Assembly: GCA_948469815.1 (NCBI GenBank)
Contig: CAOKMR010000003.1
Location: 1 to 62,354, forward strand
Origin: an uncultured Clostridiaceae bacterium
GTDB taxonomy: Bacteria > Bacillota > Clostridia > TANB77 > CAG-508
Reading direction: 5' to 3'
DNA length: 62,354 bases
The notes under the pieces were generated by a model that was not told the origin of the DNA, made no database searches, and worked only from the letters and a program-made list of their open reading frames with translations. How positions within the stretch are numbered: the first letter of the stretch is position 1; the number at the start of each line of letters is the position of its first letter. Shown in pieces: positions 8,055-15,658 of this stretch. Position numbers and translations under genes: made by a program.

Positions 8055-8273
8055 ATGTTGGACAATGAATTAAAAGATTTTTTTAAGCAATATAAAAGTG
8101 ATGATTATGTTCATAAATTTATGAATAATCTAAAAGAAAAACAATTATCTAAAAGTTCTAATATTTCTGAAAGTGATATTGTTAATTCTTTTATGGTCAC
8201 CTTTCCTATTGACCTTTTAAACCATTATCACTCTTGGCTGATAACTCACTATTCATTAATTCCGAAAGATTAG
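8055..8273 (+). CDS. Small rightward protein, unknown
   Basis: 72 residues beginning MLDNELKDFFKQYKSDDYVHKF. The ATG at 8055 is chosen because GAAAGGTGG lies upstream; the GTG at 8046 would lie inside it. It is acidic and helical with an aromatic C-terminus (YHSWLITHYSL). Function unknown. Its 3' end overlaps the leftward small gene 8206-8367. Confidence 0.55.
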   Translation: MLDNELKDFFKQYKSDDYVHKFMNNLKEKQLSKSSNISESDIVNSFMVTFPIDLLNHYHSWLITHYSLIPKD

Positions 8274-8367
8274 ATGTTATTTTGTCTAAAGAACATTCAG
8301 ACTTGCACTCTGTTTGTTCATTTTTTATTAGTTTTTTTAATTCTTCTGGTGTACACTCTATTTTCAT
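8206..8367 (-). CDS. Small protein, unknown
   Basis: A 53-residue frame (MKIECTPEELKKLIKNEQ...) with AAAGGAGGAAAAC before its ATG. It contains three cysteines (ECT...ECKSEC). It is the first gene after the Cro-like gene on the leftward transcript, which favours it being real despite overlapping the tail of the opposite gene by 68 bp. Confidence 0.5.
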   Translation of the reverse strand: MKIECTPEELKKLIKNEQTECKSECSLDKITSNLSELMNSELSAKSDNGLKGQ

Positions 8368-8393
8368 GTTTTCCTCCTTTATCTATTGTAGTT

Positions 8394-8639
8394 TTATGAA
8401 TTTAATTCATATTTTTTATCAAAAAAATATGTTGTAGCTTCTTTAATTGGTATTTCTAGCAAATTACATATCTCTATTATATCACCTTGATTAAAATAGG
8501 ATTTGTTATTTATCTTGTTTGAAAAACTTCCTGTACTCATTTCAACGCCTCTATTCTGTAGTTCCTTAACAAAATTCGATTCACTTCCAAAATATGTCCT
8601 TATTTTCCCTCTTAAAAAAGAATAATCCATATTTATCAT
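8394..8639 (-). CDS. Cro-like regulator (DUF739-type)
   Basis: 81 residues: MDYSFLRGKIRTYFGSESNFVKELQNRGVEMSTGSFSNKIN, a helix-turn-helix of the DUF739/Cro-like class with the LRGKI start typical of the family. GGGAGGTGATAAC precedes the ATG. It is transcribed away from the repressor gene from a promoter at 8684-8712 and is flanked by operator-like palindromes, one of them inside its last codons. It should compete with the repressor for those sites. Confidence 0.75.
   Translation of the reverse strand: MINMDYSFLRGKIRTYFGSESNFVKELQNRGVEMSTGSFSNKINNKSYFNQGDIIEICNLLEIPIKEATTYFFDKKYELNS
8396..8410. promoter_or_regulatory. Operator-like palindrome O1 (inside cro 3' end)
   Basis: Perfect 15-bp palindrome ATGAATTTAATTCAT, identical to the copy at 8659-8673. 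It overlaps the last codons of the Cro-like gene, so it may act as a distal operator for looping or as a roadblock. Confidence 0.6.
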
Positions 8640-8658
8640 GTTATCACCTCCCGTTTTA

Positions 8659-8673
8659 ATGAATTTAATTCAT
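8659..8673. promoter_or_regulatory. Operator-like palindrome O2
   Basis: Second perfect copy of ATGAATTTAATTCAT, just downstream of the -10 of the leftward promoter (8684-8689). A bound protein here would block the Cro-like transcript. Confidence 0.7.
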
Positions 8674-8683
8674 TTTCATCATT

Positions 8684-8712
8684 ATAATATATCATCAAAA
8701 AAATATTGTCAA
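8684..8712 (-). promoter_or_regulatory. Leftward early promoter
   Basis: On the minus strand TTGACA (8707-8712), a 17-bp spacer, and TATTAT (8684-8689). It lies between operators O2 and O3 and drives the Cro-like gene and early operon. Confidence 0.75.
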
Positions 8713-8720
8713 TACTTTTT

Positions 8721-8735
8721 ATGAATTTTTTTCAT
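8721..8735. promoter_or_regulatory. Operator-like palindrome O3
   Basis: ATGAATTTTTTTCAT has the same ATGAA...TTCAT arms as O1/O2 with an altered centre. It lies 8 bp upstream of the -35 of the leftward promoter. Confidence 0.6.
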
Positions 8736-8760
8736 TTTTTTATTATTTTTTTCAAAAGTA

Positions 8761-8789
8761 TTGATTTTATTTCATTTTTTTGATATTAT
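8761..8789 (+). promoter_or_regulatory. Repressor promoter overlapping operator O4
   Basis: TTGATT (8761-8766), 17 bp, TATTAT (8784-8789). The -35 lies within TTGATTTTATTTCAT (8761-8775), which matches the operator consensus at 12 of 15 positions. This suggests autoregulation of the repressor. Confidence 0.65.
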
Positions 8790-8815
8790 AGTATATATTA
8801 AAGGAGGCGATTTTT

Positions 8816-9376
8816 GTGAATAATACCCGAACCGATAGCTTTGCAAACAGACTAGCAATTGCTATGCAATTAAATAATATAAATCAAATAGAATTGTCTG
8901 AAAAAACGAAGACTTTTTCTAAAACAATATCTCAATCATTAATAAATAAATATTTAAAAGGAAAGGCTCTTGCTAGACAAGATAATATATATATACTATG
9001 TAAAATCTTAAATGTAGATGAAGCTTGGATTATGGGATTTGATGTCCCAATGGACAGAACTCCTGATGAATTAAGAACAAACAATAATGTTTTTCAATAT
9101 ACCGCTATTGACTCTGCAATGTTTCCGCTTCTTGATGTGGGAGATATTGCATTTATTCAAAAATCTTCTAATTATGAAAGTGGACAAACAATTTTATTTA
9201 GATTAGAAAGTAAGGAATATATTCGAAAAATTATTGATAACAACGATACCGTTGAATTCCAAGCCATGAATGTTTATTATCCTGTTTTAAGATTAACTAA
9301 AGAAGAATTAAAGAGCAAAAACTTTCAAATTATTGGCAAAGTAATAAAAGTGGAAAATAAAAGTGCCTTTAAATAA
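8816..9376 (+). CDS. CI-like repressor with degenerate S24 domain
   Basis: 186 residues, GTG start behind AAAGGAGG. Residues ~8-75 form an HTH_XRE domain (RLAIAMQLNNINQIELSEKT, SLINKYLKGKA). Residues ~92-180 resemble the S24/LexA-type C-terminal domain: IDSAMFPLLDVGDIAFIQ and later EYIRKII. In cleavable repressors the catalytic Ser precedes MxP. Here that position is Ala101, and the usual Lys region reads IRK. The repressor may therefore not self-cleave, and induction would need another trigger (inference). It faces away from the Cro-like gene across the four-operator region. Confidence 0.85.
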   Translation: MNNTRTDSFANRLAIAMQLNNINQIELSEKTKTFSKTISQSLINKYLKGKALARQDNIYILCKILNVDEAWIMGFDVPMDRTPDELRTNNNVFQYTAIDSAMFPLLDVGDIAFIQKSSNYESGQTILFRLESKEYIRKIIDNNDTVEFQAMNVYYPVLRLTKEELKSKNFQIIGKVIKVENKSAFK

Positions 9377-9418
9377 GTTATTAATGTTAAAATATATAAA
9401 AATAAAAGGAGGAAAAAT

Positions 9419-10078
9419 ATGTTTTGTAAAAAATGCGGAAAAGAATTGACTGAGGATGAAAAATTTTGCTCACAATGTGGAACATCAGTAGCTGAACAAC
9501 CAGCTAGCAATAATTCTAACAATAATATATCTAATAATAAAAGAGTTAAAAAGAAAAGTTCTGGAGGTATTGTTGTTATTGCTATAATTGCTATTCTACT
9601 GCTTTTTTATTTTGTAGGAAAAACAATTAGCTCAACTGCTAACAATATTACATCTTCTATTCCTATAAACACTATACTAGATGTTAATATTTTCTATAAA
9701 ACAGCCAACAAAACTATCAGTACTAATGAACTAATTTCTCTTTATGGAAATCCAGAAAAACAAGAGAAATGGAATTATACTAGAGCAGACCAAACTAAAA
9801 TACCGTTGACTACTTTATACTACGAAAATTCTACATATGAATATATATTTCATGATGATATGTTAGTTCGTATTAATATAAATAAAAATATTGAATTTAA
9901 CTCACAAAATGATATTTTCTATATGTTTAACTTATCAAAACATGACATAACAGAAATAAAAAATACTGGTTCAGCAATAAGAATTTTTAACTCTAGTGTT
10001 CCTGATTTTTGGTGTGGAATTAATGGAAAGAATATTGAATGGATAAAAATCACATTCATAAGTGATATTTTTGAATAA
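9419..10078 (+). CDS. Zinc-ribbon, single-pass membrane protein (cargo of the element)
   Basis: 219 residues. The N-terminus has a classic double zinc ribbon (CKKCGKELTEDEKFCSQCG). A Ser/Asn-rich linker follows, then one transmembrane helix at ~50-68 (GGIVVIAIIAILLLFYFVG) and an extracytoplasmic domain of ~150 residues with LYGNPEKQEKW. The start follows AAAGGAGGAAAAAT. It lies between repressor and integrase, a typical lysogeny-expressed slot, so it may be a lysogenic-conversion gene. No family for the outer domain. Confidence 0.75.
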   Translation: MFCKKCGKELTEDEKFCSQCGTSVAEQPASNNSNNNISNNKRVKKKSSGGIVVIAIIAILLLFYFVGKTISSTANNITSSIPINTILDVNIFYKTANKTISTNELISLYGNPEKQEKWNYTRADQTKIPLTTLYYENSTYEYIFHDDMLVRININKNIEFNSQNDIFYMFNLSKHDITEIKNTGSAIRIFNSSVPDFWCGINGKNIEWIKITFISDIFE

Positions 10079-10086
10079 AATAATTA

Positions 10087-10126
10087 GGATAATGTGTTAT
10101 TTGTTTGCGACAACCACACATTATCC
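10087..10126. terminator. Hairpin between cargo gene and integrase
   Basis: GGATAATGTG pairs with CACATTATCC around an 18-nt loop. The loop and 3' arm include TGCGACAACCACACA (10106-10120), an exact inverted copy of 7459-7473. It lacks a strong T-run, so it could be a weak terminator or a protein-binding structure. Confidence 0.5.
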
Positions 10127-10133
10127 AAAGGAT

Positions 10134-10215
10134 AAACATTTGAAAATGTTTACTTATTTATTATATATAAATGAGTCTTCATTTTCAAGTGTTTTAGAAA
10201 AATAATTTGAAAATG
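10134..10215 (+). promoter_or_regulatory. Repeated TTGAAAATG motifs before the integrase
   Basis: The motif occurs at 10139-10147 inside the palindrome 10134-10151 (AAACATTTGAAAATGTTT), inverted at 10180-10188 and again at 10207-10215, which touches the integrase ribosome binding site. The last two can form a stem that may limit access to GGAGG. They are candidate arm-type integrase or excisionase sites. Confidence 0.4.
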
Positions 10216-10228
10216 GAGGTTTTTTATT

Positions 10229-11419
10229 ATGGGTACAGCCAAAAAACGAGGAAATGGCGAAGGAACTATATTCAAAAGAGAAATTAAAGGAAAAATCGTT
10301 TGGGTTACTGAGTACACTATTGAAATGTATGATAAAAATGGAAAGAGGAAAAGGAAAACAATATATGGTAAAACTAGACAAGAAGTAAAAAACAAATTAG
10401 AAAAGGTTATTACTGAATTAAATACCGATACTTATGTAGATAAATCAAAAGTAAAATTTAAGGATATTGCAGAGGAATTTATTGAAACTGGATATAAATT
10501 AAATAAACTAAAGCCATCTTCTTATAGAAGAAAATTACTTACTCTAAAAGAAATATCTACACATTATATTGCTGATATGGAGTTGCAGAAAATAACTGAA
10601 AATGATCTAAAAGATTTCTTTATTTATATAACCAAATATTCAAATTCGGTAATTGCTAAAATATATGGAATAGTAAATCAAACTTTCAAAATTGCAGTTA
10701 GAAGAAATATAATAAGATTTAATTTTTTAGATGATCAAATTGAATTTTCTATTCCCTATTCTAATATTAAAGATAAAAAGATATCTGCTTTTACTATTGA
10801 AGAGCAACAGCAATTTATACAAGCAATAAAAGAAGATACTCGTTATAGATATAAATATCAATTTCTATTAAGTTTATTTACTGGTATGAGAATGGGAGAA
10901 ATTAATGCTCTTGACATTGATGATATTGATTTTACAAATAAAATTATTCACATAAGAAGAACTATAACTCGTGGATTAGATGAAAGAGCAATGATAGGAT
11001 CTTATACTAAAACTAAAAATGGTACAAGGGATATAATAATGGATAACCACATAGAACATATTTTAAAAGAATATTTATCATCTACATATTATCAGAAAAA
11101 CGACTTGCATTTGTTGTTTTGTAACTCTAAAAAACAATGTATAAGTACAGATGCAACAAATATGATGTTCAAATATTTGTGCGAACAATATAACATTGGA
11201 AAAGGATATGAATTACATCAACATATGCTTCGTCATACCTTTGCAACAAGATGTATAGAAGCAGGAATGCCCGCTTCTGTTTTAGCAAAGATAATGGGAC
11301 ATGCAAATGTTTCAACTACACTAAATGTATATTGTGAAGTTTTTGATAAATTTAAGAAAACTCATATTGATTTATCTTATAACTACCTAAAAGAAAATGG
11401 CTTAACAGTAGACTTTTAA
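10229..11419 (+). CDS. int: Tyrosine integrase (Tn916/phage type)
   Basis: 396 residues. An N-terminal AP2-like arm-binding domain (NGEGTIFKREIKGK...WVTEYT) is followed by a SAM-like core-binding domain and the catalytic domain. The catalytic set is visible: R221 (TGMRMGE), a candidate Lys near 263 (TKTKNG), H332/R335 (HQHMLRHTFA), H358 (MGHANVSTT) and Y368. The enzyme should be active. It reads toward the pnuC junction, so the attachment site is probably in 11,420-11,640. Long spacer (10 nt) between GGAGG and ATG. Confidence 0.96.
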   Translation: MGTAKKRGNGEGTIFKREIKGKIVWVTEYTIEMYDKNGKRKRKTIYGKTRQEVKNKLEKVITELNTDTYVDKSKVKFKDIAEEFIETGYKLNKLKPSSYRRKLLTLKEISTHYIADMELQKITENDLKDFFIYITKYSNSVIAKIYGIVNQTFKIAVRRNIIRFNFLDDQIEFSIPYSNIKDKKISAFTIEEQQQFIQAIKEDTRYRYKYQFLLSLFTGMRMGEINALDIDDIDFTNKIIHIRRTITRGLDERAMIGSYTKTKNGTRDIIMDNHIEHILKEYLSSTYYQKNDLHLLFCNSKKQCISTDATNMMFKYLCEQYNIGKGYELHQHMLRHTFATRCIEAGMPASVLAKIMGHANVSTTLNVYCEVFDKFKKTHIDLSYNYLKENGLTVDF

Positions 11420-11520
11420 ATACATTTTAGTACAGCCACAGTTACAGCCACGCGAATTATTTTTAAAAATATTTATATTTATTTGAAAATATATTAAAAA
11501 TGTAAAACATAGATATAGTA

Positions 11521-11566
11521 ATGGTTTGAACTATTTTGAAGTAAAATCAAAATATGTTCAAACCAT
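11521..11566. terminator. Long hairpin downstream of integrase
   Basis: Arms of about 19-20 bp (ATGGTTTGAAC... with ...GTTCAAACCAT, one bulge) close a 7-nt loop. It lies 100 bp past the integrase stop and is followed by TTGATTTT. It is either the integrase terminator or part of the attachment site. The element boundary must be near here, but I could not find the other att copy in the window. Confidence 0.55.
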
Positions 11567-11635
11567 TGATTTTAGGCTGTTTTTGCCATCCATTAAACCC
11601 GCTTCCATCATATTCTATTGTTAATTTTATGTTTC

Positions 11636-12373
11636 TCATAATTTTATTTCCTTTATGTTATTTTGCAAATTTTCCTCGTTTTCAATGTTCTTTTTCTTTT
11701 GAATTTCTTTTAATCTTCTCCAATTATAGCTTCCATATATGTCATTTATTAATAATAGTATAGGTCCTACTAATACAGAAATTAATGCAGTTTCCCCTGC
11801 TATTACTGGAATTATCCATAATGTAATTATAACTATATCATTTGCTATGTAACAAAATAATGAAAGTTCACTTCTTCTAGCTTCAAAATAACTTGCTAAT
11901 ACACTTGTTACAACTGATATAGAACTTATTACTAATAAATCTGTATTAAATGCTTTCAATAAAAAGTAATATATCCAAAATAATATTAATTGAGAAGCCA
12001 ATGCAATAATTATTTCTTTTCGTGGTAATGTATTAACTATTACTACGTCTTCTTCCTTATCTTGATTTCTTAGCCAACTTATAATTCCTATTATCATTAT
12101 TGGAAATGTTAAAAATATTGTTATAATCAATTCTCCATAATATCCTTGATTATATGATACTATTCCATAGAAAAATGTACTTATAAATCCTACAAAGTAA
12201 CATTCAATTTTTCCCTTTGACATTAATAATGCTGTTACTAAATATAGAGATGTATATAAAGTATCTATTATAGTTCCTTTAAATATTATAGATGATAATA
12301 TAGAAACAGTTAAACCACATATTAAAAATGTCAATTCAAATTTCGTCCAATCCTTAAAATAGTTCTTTATCAT
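11636..12373 (-). CDS. pnuC: PnuC-like nicotinamide riboside transporter
   Basis: 245 residues, about seven hydrophobic helices. It has the family features [23 protein letters not shown] and late [15 protein letters not shown]. PnuC proteins take up nicotinamide riboside for NAD salvage by facilitated diffusion. It has its own promoter at 12,436-12,463; I see no riboswitch in the short leader. It is the first chromosomal gene past the integrase. Confidence 0.85.
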   Translation of the reverse strand: MIKNYFKDWTKFELTFLICGLTVSILSSIIFKGTIIDTLYTSLYLVTALLMSKGKIECYFVGFISTFFYGIVSYNQGYYGELIITIFLTFPIMIIGIISWLRNQDKEEDVVIVNTLPRKEIIIALASQLILFWIYYFLLKAFNTDLLVISSISVVTSVLASYFEARRSELSLFCYIANDIVIITLWIIPVIAGETALISVLVGPILLLINDIYGSYNWRRLKEIQKKKNIENEENLQNNIKEIKL

Positions 12374-12435
12374 TTTTTCTCCTTCTATTTTATATTAAAA
12401 TTTATATGTAATATTCCTTTATTTAGTCCTTATAT

Positions 12436-12463
12436 ATTATATACAATTTTTGTATCTTTTCAA
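12436..12463 (-). promoter_or_regulatory. pnuC promoter
   Basis: Minus-strand TTGAAA (12458-12463), 16-bp spacer, TATAAT (12436-12441), about 63 bp before the pnuC ATG. Confidence 0.6.
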
Positions 12464-12483
12464 TAAGTTTTATCTATAATTTT

Positions 12484-12520
12484 ATAAAAATCGGTGTACT
12501 CTATCACAGAATACACCAAT
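12484..12520 (-). terminator. Terminator of the radical SAM gene
   Basis: On the minus strand ATTGGTGTATTC and GAGTACACCGAT pair around TGTGATA, followed by TTTTTAT: a Rho-independent terminator 24 bp after the stop. Confidence 0.8.
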
Positions 12521-12543
12521 TTCAATGATTTTAGGCATTCCTA

Positions 12544-13665
12544 TCAAGGATGGCAATACTCATATGAAATATCTCCAATCTCATGATAGAGCTTCTTTAC
12601 AGCAGAACATACCCGAGGATTACACCCAAATAAACTTCCAGTCTCGTTGAGCGTTTCACCTAAACAGTATCCAGCACATTTTCCTGCTACTTCGCACTTT
12701 GAACATGCAGGCATATTGCAGGACTTGCGTGACCTCAGAGTTTTTATCCTGTCCTCATAGAACAGAATTTTTTTGTTTTCAGTGTCCCATTTGCCATACA
12801 CCAATGGCTCCATATGGTTCGCCTTTCCACCGAATGTTACCATATCACATGCTGATACATAGCCATCTGGTGTTAAATGAGGCACTGGAGTGCATGCACG
12901 ACAATTATATTCTACGCAACCATCAAAGTTATATATTAAGTTGGTTCCGTAAAATATGCCTATGGCTCTAGCATATTTATATGCCACCACATAGGTACGA
13001 ACAAATTCGTCCATATCAAAGTGAAAATCCTCTTGTCTCTCTGGTGACATACATACTGGTTTATCCAATACTTCCTGAAATATAGGATCAACCCATATAT
13101 GTTTTACGCCCAAAGATGCAAGATAGTCTATCATTCTATGTTGCCGATGCATATTCTCATTTGTAATAGTAACACGAACTCCTACCGTTCCTGGATTTTT
13201 TAAATTAGCTGTCAAATACCTAACATTACCCTCAATAATTGGCGATGATGGTATTTTTCCGTGTTTTCCAAGAAACGGTCTGTTTCTGTCATGGATGTCT
13301 GGTGTTCCATCAAAAGAAACCCAAATGATGTTTACATTTTTAGATATCCAGTTCCTAACTTGCTCCGAAAATGCACCATTTGTTTGAAGCTCTACTTTGA
13401 GCTCCTCCCCCGCTTTTGAATAGGCATAATCTCTAATCTCTTTCATTAAAGGAAATGCCTGAGTAGGTTCACCTGGTCCATAAAACCGGATGTGTCTGCT
13501 TTGAAAGTTGCCAAAAAAATAATCAATTCCTGCTTTGGCAAAATCCAAATTTAGGTTTTGGGTTGGTTCATTTTCTCTCTTTTTGCTGTTATAACAGTAA
13601 ACACACCTCAAATTACATTTACTGGTCAAAAAGAAAGAAATCATTTCTTTGTTGACATGTGGCAT
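12544..13665 (-). CDS. Radical SAM/SPASM protein, GC-richer and probably acquired
   Basis: About 373 residues. The radical SAM cluster motif is CNLRCVYC (CxxxCxxC) near residue 24; the GGEP-like loop reads YGPGEPT. The C-terminus is rich in cysteines (CRAC, CDM, CNMPACSKCEVAGKCAGYC, CNPRVC) as in SPASM domains, which bind extra Fe-S clusters. Such enzymes modify peptides or activate sulfatases. No substrate peptide gene is adjacent. Start ATG 13665 follows AAAGGAG. GC content and codon use differ from the neighbours, including two in-frame CGG Arg codons (CCT CGG GTA; ATC CGG TTT), a codon otherwise avoided here. With its own promoter and terminator it looks like a single-gene insert. Confidence 0.85.
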   Translation of the reverse strand: MPHVNKEMISFFLTSKCNLRCVYCYNSKKRENEPTQNLNLDFAKAGIDYFFGNFQSRHIRFYGPGEPTQAFPLMKEIRDYAYSKAGEELKVELQTNGAFSEQVRNWISKNVNIIWVSFDGTPDIHDRNRPFLGKHGKIPSSPIIEGNVRYLTANLKNPGTVGVRVTITNENMHRQHRMIDYLASLGVKHIWVDPIFQEVLDKPVCMSPERQEDFHFDMDEFVRTYVVAYKYARAIGIFYGTNLIYNFDGCVEYNCRACTPVPHLTPDGYVSACDMVTFGGKANHMEPLVYGKWDTENKKILFYEDRIKTLRSRKSCNMPACSKCEVAGKCAGYCLGETLNETGSLFGCNPRVCSAVKKLYHEIGDISYEYCHP

Positions 13666-13754
13666 ACTTTCAACTCCTTTCATCATTATTTGGTTCTTTA
13701 ATTTATAGATACAACTATAAATCGTGAACCCATTGTTGTAAGAATGCGTCCTAT

Positions 13755-13783
13755 ATTATAGCACAGAAATTATCTTATGTAAA
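13755..13783 (-). promoter_or_regulatory. Promoter of the radical SAM gene
   Basis: Minus-strand TTTACA (13778-13783), 17 bp, TATAAT (13755-13760). Confidence 0.6.
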
Positions 13784-13800
13784 TAAGGCAATTTTTTAAA

Positions 13801-13823
13801 GGGCACATGCATGTGCCCCTACA
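13801..13823 (+). repeat. REP-like singlet, GGGCACAT type
   Basis: GGGCACATGCATGTGCCCCTACA, a perfect palindrome plus the CCCCTACA end shared by all family members, preceded by TTTTTTAAA as at two other copies. It lies just downstream of gltX and may double as its terminator. Confidence 0.8.
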
Positions 13824-13824
13824 T

Positions 13825-15486
13825 CTATTTTATTGCTTTTTCTAGCCTTCTTATTACACTGTCTTTTCCTAATACTTGCATTATTTCGTACATATCTGGC
13901 GTATTTGCTTTTCCTGTTAATGAAATTCTTATGACAGTTGATATATCTCCTACATGCCCTTTGTAGTTTTCTGGATTTGCTTTATATTCTTTTACTTCTC
14001 TTGCATATCCAGATTCTTCTGCTAAGTCTTTCATTTTATTGAACCATGTTTCTTTATCGTCTGATATATTAAAGTATTTTTCAATATATGTGTTTACTAT
14101 ATTTTTTATTTCTTCTTTGTCATTTATTTTCTGATATTCATATTGAATTTCTTGGTTTAAATACCTTTCATCATACATATATTCTATGTTTTCTTTTATT
14201 GTAGACCATTTTGATATGTCTTTTCTTGGCTTTTCATTTCCACGTTCTATTCCTAATACTTTTAATGTGTATTCTGTATCTTTTTCTAATAATTCTTTTA
14301 AGTCATTATCATACATATTTGCCCATGATAATGCTTTTTCATATACTGTTTTTGCATCATATTTTGATATTACTGTTTTTGATATGTCTAGTAGTTTTAC
14401 CATATCAAATAATGCTCCACTTACACTCATTTTGTTTAATAATAATTCAAATTCATCTATTGAAGCATTTTTGTTTTGCTTTCTCCATAATTCAAAATTT
14501 GAATTTGCTATATTTAATAAATATTCTTTTACTGCTTCTGATGGAATTCCCTCTTTTGCATAATATTCAACTGCAGCTTCTGGATCTTTTCTTTTACTTA
14601 GTTTTCTTTTTGCTCCATTTTCTTCTTTTAATATTGGTGCTATATGACAGTATTTTGGTGCTTTAAATCCTAAGACTTGAAATAATTGAACATGTACTGG
14701 TAATGATGATAACCACTCATCTCCACGTATTACATGTGTTGTTCCCATAAGATGATCATCAACTGCATGTGCAAAGTGATATGTTGGTAGCCCATCTGAT
14801 TTTATTATTACTATGTCTTGATTATTTTCAGGGAATGTCACATTTCCTTTTATAACATCTTTAAATTTTACTTTTCTTTCTGCATCTCCTGGTGATTTTA
14901 GTCTTATTATATATTCTTCTCCATTTTTTATTTTTTCTGCTGCTTCTGTAATTGGAAGATTTCTATATTTAGCCCAAACTCCATAGTATCCCGGTATTAC
15001 TTTTGCTTCTTCTTGTTTTTTTCTCATTTCTTCTAGTTCTTCTGGTGTACAAAAACAAGGATATGCTAATCTATTTTCTATTAAATATTTTGCATAAGCT
15101 TGATATATTTCTTTTCTTTGACTTTGTTTATATGGACCATAGTTCCCAAAGGATTCTTCTTCATTTTTCATTCCTTCGTCTGGTGTTATATCAAATTTTT
15201 CTAGTGCTTCTATTATTCCTGTTACACCATTTTCTACTTCTCTTTTTTGGTCTGTATCTTCAACTCTTAAAAAGAATACTCCATTTGTTTGCGCTGTAAC
15301 TTTTCTTGCTATTAATGCAGAATATAATCCTCCTATATGTACAAATCCTGTTGGACTAGGAGCAAATCTTGTTACTATTGCTCCTTCTGGTAATTCTCTT
15401 GTAGGATATTTTTCTTCATAATATGATATATCCTTTATTTCTGGAAATATTAAATTTGCTAAATCTTTATAATCCATATTTTTCAT
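13825..15486 (-). CDS. gltX: Glutamyl-tRNA synthetase
   Basis: 553 residues, class I synthetase. The HIGH-type motif is FAPSPTGFVHIGG (41-53) and the KMSKS-type is KRKLSKRKD at about residue 300. An N-terminal extension of ~40 residues before the HIGH motif and a C-terminal anticodon-binding domain make it longer than the ~490 of many bacterial GltX, as in some Clostridia. It charges tRNA-Glu, and perhaps also tRNA-Gln with later amidation. The start follows AAAGGAGAGGA. All Arg codons seen are non-CGG. Confidence 0.95.
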   Translation of the reverse strand: MKNMDYKDLANLIFPEIKDISYYEEKYPTRELPEGAIVTRFAPSPTGFVHIGGLYSALIARKVTAQTNGVFFLRVEDTDQKREVENGVTGIIEALEKFDITPDEGMKNEEESFGNYGPYKQSQRKEIYQAYAKYLIENRLAYPCFCTPEELEEMRKKQEEAKVIPGYYGVWAKYRNLPITEAAEKIKNGEEYIIRLKSPGDAERKVKFKDVIKGNVTFPENNQDIVIIKSDGLPTYHFAHAVDDHLMGTTHVIRGDEWLSSLPVHVQLFQVLGFKAPKYCHIAPILKEENGAKRKLSKRKDPEAAVEYYAKEGIPSEAVKEYLLNIANSNFELWRKQNKNASIDEFELLLNKMSVSGALFDMVKLLDISKTVISKYDAKTVYEKALSWANMYDNDLKELLEKDTEYTLKVLGIERGNEKPRKDISKWSTIKENIEYMYDERYLNQEIQYEYQKINDKEEIKNIVNTYIEKYFNISDDKETWFNKMKDLAEESGYAREVKEYKANPENYKGHVGDISTVIRISLTGKANTPDMYEIMQVLGKDSVIRRLEKAIK

Positions 15487-15530
15487 TCCTCTCCTTTTAC
15501 AAATATGTGATTTTATTAATATATAATTCG

Positions 15531-15654
15531 AGTTTGGAAAAGAATTAGTATATTGCTAGGCAGACAAAATTGAAATCAATGAGGCGTACTTTTGTACGTT
15601 GATTTGATTTCAATTGAAGTCTAACGAAGCAAGATGCTGATTATTTTTCAAACT
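15531..15654. repeat. Foldback element A
   Basis: 124 bp bounded by inverted ends of ~35 bp (AGTTTGGAAAAGAATTAG... with ...TTATTTTTCAAACT), with an inner stem ATTGAAATCAA/TTGATTTCAAT and a core GTAC-TTTT-GTACGTTGA. It lies 4 bp after the rnj stop. No coding. Related in ends and core to the element at 19735. Confidence 0.7.
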
Positions 15655-15658
15655 CATG

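Noticed and set aside
11564..12545. Shared TGATTTTAGGC at 11567 and 12526 as att sites
   Set aside because: Only 11 bp, both on the same side of the integrase, and the second lies beyond pnuC; chance similarity is likely.
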